DNA of 64,000 nt, taken from contig NZ_VFML01000001.1 in NCBI RefSeq assembly GCF_006715045.1, positions 5,924,001-5,988,000 of the forward strand. Direction: 5' to 3'. Of this stretch, positions 62,832 through 64,000 are shown in pieces. The stretch's first letter is position 1, and each line of letters begins with the position of its first letter. Under the pieces are notes generated by a model. The model was not told the origin of the DNA and made no database searches. It saw nothing but the letters and a program-made list of their open reading frames with translations. A program made the position numbers and the translations under genes. The DNA comes from Amycolatopsis cihanbeyliensis (GTDB taxonomy: Bacteria > Actinomycetota > Actinomycetes > Mycobacteriales > Pseudonocardiaceae).

Positions 62832-63035
62832 CTAGTTGCAGCAGCCGCCACCGCAGCAGCCGCCGCCCGCCGGCGCGGGTGTCGGTGCGCCGCCGGTCAG
62901 CGGCACGGTGGTGAGCAGCTTGACCGTGTCCCGGTGACCGTCCGGGCAGGTGGCCGGCGCGCCGGACTCGCTCATCGGCCTGCTCAGCTCGAAGGTGCCG
63001 GTGCATTCCCGGCATCGGTAGGCGTAGGTCGGCAT
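62832..63035 (-). CDS. FmdB-like small zinc-ribbon protein with Cys-rich tail
   Basis: 67 residues. MPTYAYRCRECTGTFEL and ATCPDGH supply the two Cys pairs of the FmdB/CxxC_CxxC_SSSS regulatory zinc ribbon. The tail, Pro/Gly-rich and ending in GGGCCGGGCCN, adds four Cys. Function is unknown; FmdB domains are named after a putative regulator of formamidase. Convergent with the dehydrogenase gene (3 bp apart). Confidence 0.82.
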   Translation of the reverse strand: MPTYAYRCRECTGTFELSRPMSESGAPATCPDGHRDTVKLLTTVPLTGGAPTPAPAGGGCCGGGCCN

Positions 63036-63079
63036 GTGCCCATTATCGGGGATGCCGGACGGATGGGAAGCTGAGCGGC

Positions 63080-64000
63080 GTGGACACAGCGGATGAGCCC
63101 ATGCTGGACGAGCGGATACCGCACCTTGCCACCGTTGTCCCCGCCGCCCTTGCCGCCCTCGGCGTGGACGGTTGCACCGGCGGGCTCGGGTTTCCCGAGC
63201 TGACCGGCGCCTGCGTGCTGCTGGTGGACGGGCTCGGCTGGGAACTGCTGGAGGAGCACGCCGATGCCGCGCCGGTGCTGGCCGGGCTGCGGCGCGGGCC
63301 GTTGCGGGTCGGCTACCCCGCGACCACGGTGGCCGGGCTGTCCGCGATCGGCACCGGGGTGCCCTCGGGTGAGCACGGGATGGTCGGCTACTCCTTCGAG
63401 GTGCCCGGCGTCGGTGTGCTCAACGCGCTGCGCTGGTGCGGCCATCCCGGCGGGGAGGACCTGCGTGCGGCGGCGACCCCGGAGGAGGTGCAGCCGCTGC
63501 CCACCACCTTCGCCATGGCCGCTGCCGCCGGGCTGGCGGTGAGCGTGGTGTCCGCGGCCGAGTACAAGCACTCCGCGTTGACCAGGGCGGTGCTGCGCGG
63601 TGGCCGGTACGTCGGCGTGCACGCCCTCGGCGACCTTGCCGCGCGGGCGCTGGCCGCGATCGGGGAACCGGGCACCTTCTGCTACGCCTACCACAGTGAG
63701 CTGGACATGCTCGGCCACGTGTACGGCCCTGGTTCGGCCGCGTGGCGGATGCAGCTGCGCCAGGTCGACCGGCTGGTGGAGTCCCTCGTGGACGGTCTGC
63801 GGCCGGGCACGATGCTCGCGGTCGTCGCCGATCACGGCATGGTCGGGCTGGACGGCACCGCGGTGGACGCCGACGACACGCCCGAACTGCTCGCCGGGGT
63901 GCGCGCCCTCGGCGGTGAGGTCCGGGCGCGGCACGTGTACACCGAGGACGGCGCGGCCGGGGACGTGCTGGCCGCCTGGCGGGAGACGCTCGGCGCGCGG
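63080..64000 (+). CDS. Alkaline-phosphatase-superfamily phosphodiesterase/pyrophosphatase (runs off the right edge)
   Basis: The first 307 residues are present. LLVDGLGWELLEEH has the first metal-binding Asp, GYPATTVAGLSAIGTGVPSGEHG contains the nucleophile Thr (as in nucleotide pyrophosphatases), and YHSELDMLGH and VVADHGM provide further metal ligands. Substrate unknown. GTG 63080 is used; ATG 63101 is possible. No signal peptide is visible, so it is probably cytoplasmic. Confidence 0.85.
   Translation, partial: MDTADEPMLDERIPHLATVVPAALAALGVDGCTGGLGFPELTGACVLLVDGLGWELLEEHADAAPVLAGLRRGPLRVGYPATTVAGLSAIGTGVPSGEHGMVGYSFEVPGVGVLNALRWCGHPGGEDLRAAATPEEVQPLPTTFAMAAAAGLAVSVVSAAEYKHSALTRAVLRGGRYVGVHALGDLAARALAAIGEPGTFCYAYHSELDMLGHVYGPGSAAWRMQLRQVDRLVESLVDGLRPGTMLAVVADHGMVGLDGTAVDADDTPELLAGVRALGGEVRARHVYTEDGAAGDVLAAWRETLGAR

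Overview
The window is a chromosomal segment of a very GC-rich actinobacterium, most likely a member of the Pseudonocardiaceae. The basis is: GTG/TTG starts and leaderless genes are frequent; an Emb-type arabinosyltransferase implies an arabinogalactan wall; MurA carries Asp instead of the catalytic Cys; NucS mismatch endonuclease is present; DUF3558-like lipoproteins occur; ATP synthase b and delta are separate genes, unlike the b-delta fusion of mycobacteria. I see no phage, IS element, CRISPR array, rRNA or tRNA gene.

Layout. (1) 1-16592: an aerobic (late-cobalt) cobalamin cluster in three transcription arms: cobN leftward behind a cobalamin riboswitch; cobG-cobH-cobIJ rightward; cobL-cobM-cobK-bluB leftward, joined by ATGA overlaps; and chlID-type chelatase-cobO-cobB-cobC rightward behind a second riboswitch. 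An emb gene sits inside the cluster and overlaps cobIJ tail to tail. cobF, cobQ, cobD and cobUST are not in the window. (2) 16599-18227: two membrane-anchored DUF proteins. (3) 18361-24902: argS-lysA-hom-thrC-thrB, the aspartate-family amino acid operon. (4) 25105-34601: rho, rpmE, prfA, prmC, a Sua5/TsaC gene and wecA, with a leftward two-gene glycosyltransferase module inserted between prfA and prmC. (5) 34601-42861: an AtpI-like gene, atpBEFHAGDC and a DUF2550 gene. (6) 42968-45259: a secreted GH26-like protein and murA. (7) 45348-54027: a PNPOx-fold protein, a LysE exporter, ethylmalonyl-CoA mutase, an EhuBCDA-type ectoine uptake system, an ECHDC3-like protein, a Nudix hydrolase and nucS. 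(8) 54278-64000: a sodium:solute symporter with a small partner, two equal-length lipoproteins bracketing a PTS-type dihydroxyacetone kinase (dhaK-dhaL-dhaM/HPr), a duplicated-and-fused 3-hydroxyacyl-CoA dehydrogenase, an FmdB-like zinc ribbon and a partial alkaline-phosphatase-superfamily protein.

How the parts connect: the cobalamin arms make the cofactor needed by the B12-dependent ethylmalonyl-CoA mutase at 46545, and the fused 3-hydroxyacyl-CoA dehydrogenase could feed the same ethylmalonyl-CoA route. Cell-envelope functions recur (Emb, WecA, MurA, the GT2/GT-C pair).

The most unusual observation is an 80-bp repeat present three times (one copy between prmC and sua5, two in tandem between dhaL and dhaM). 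Each copy is a complete 27-codon mini-ORF that carries an AAGGAG ribosome-binding site near its 3' end, and its stop codon overlaps the next start codon (ATGA/GTGA). It therefore looks like a mobile or amplified element that keeps translational coupling inside operons. A separate 83-bp near-perfect inverted repeat lies between two convergent genes at 42865-42947.
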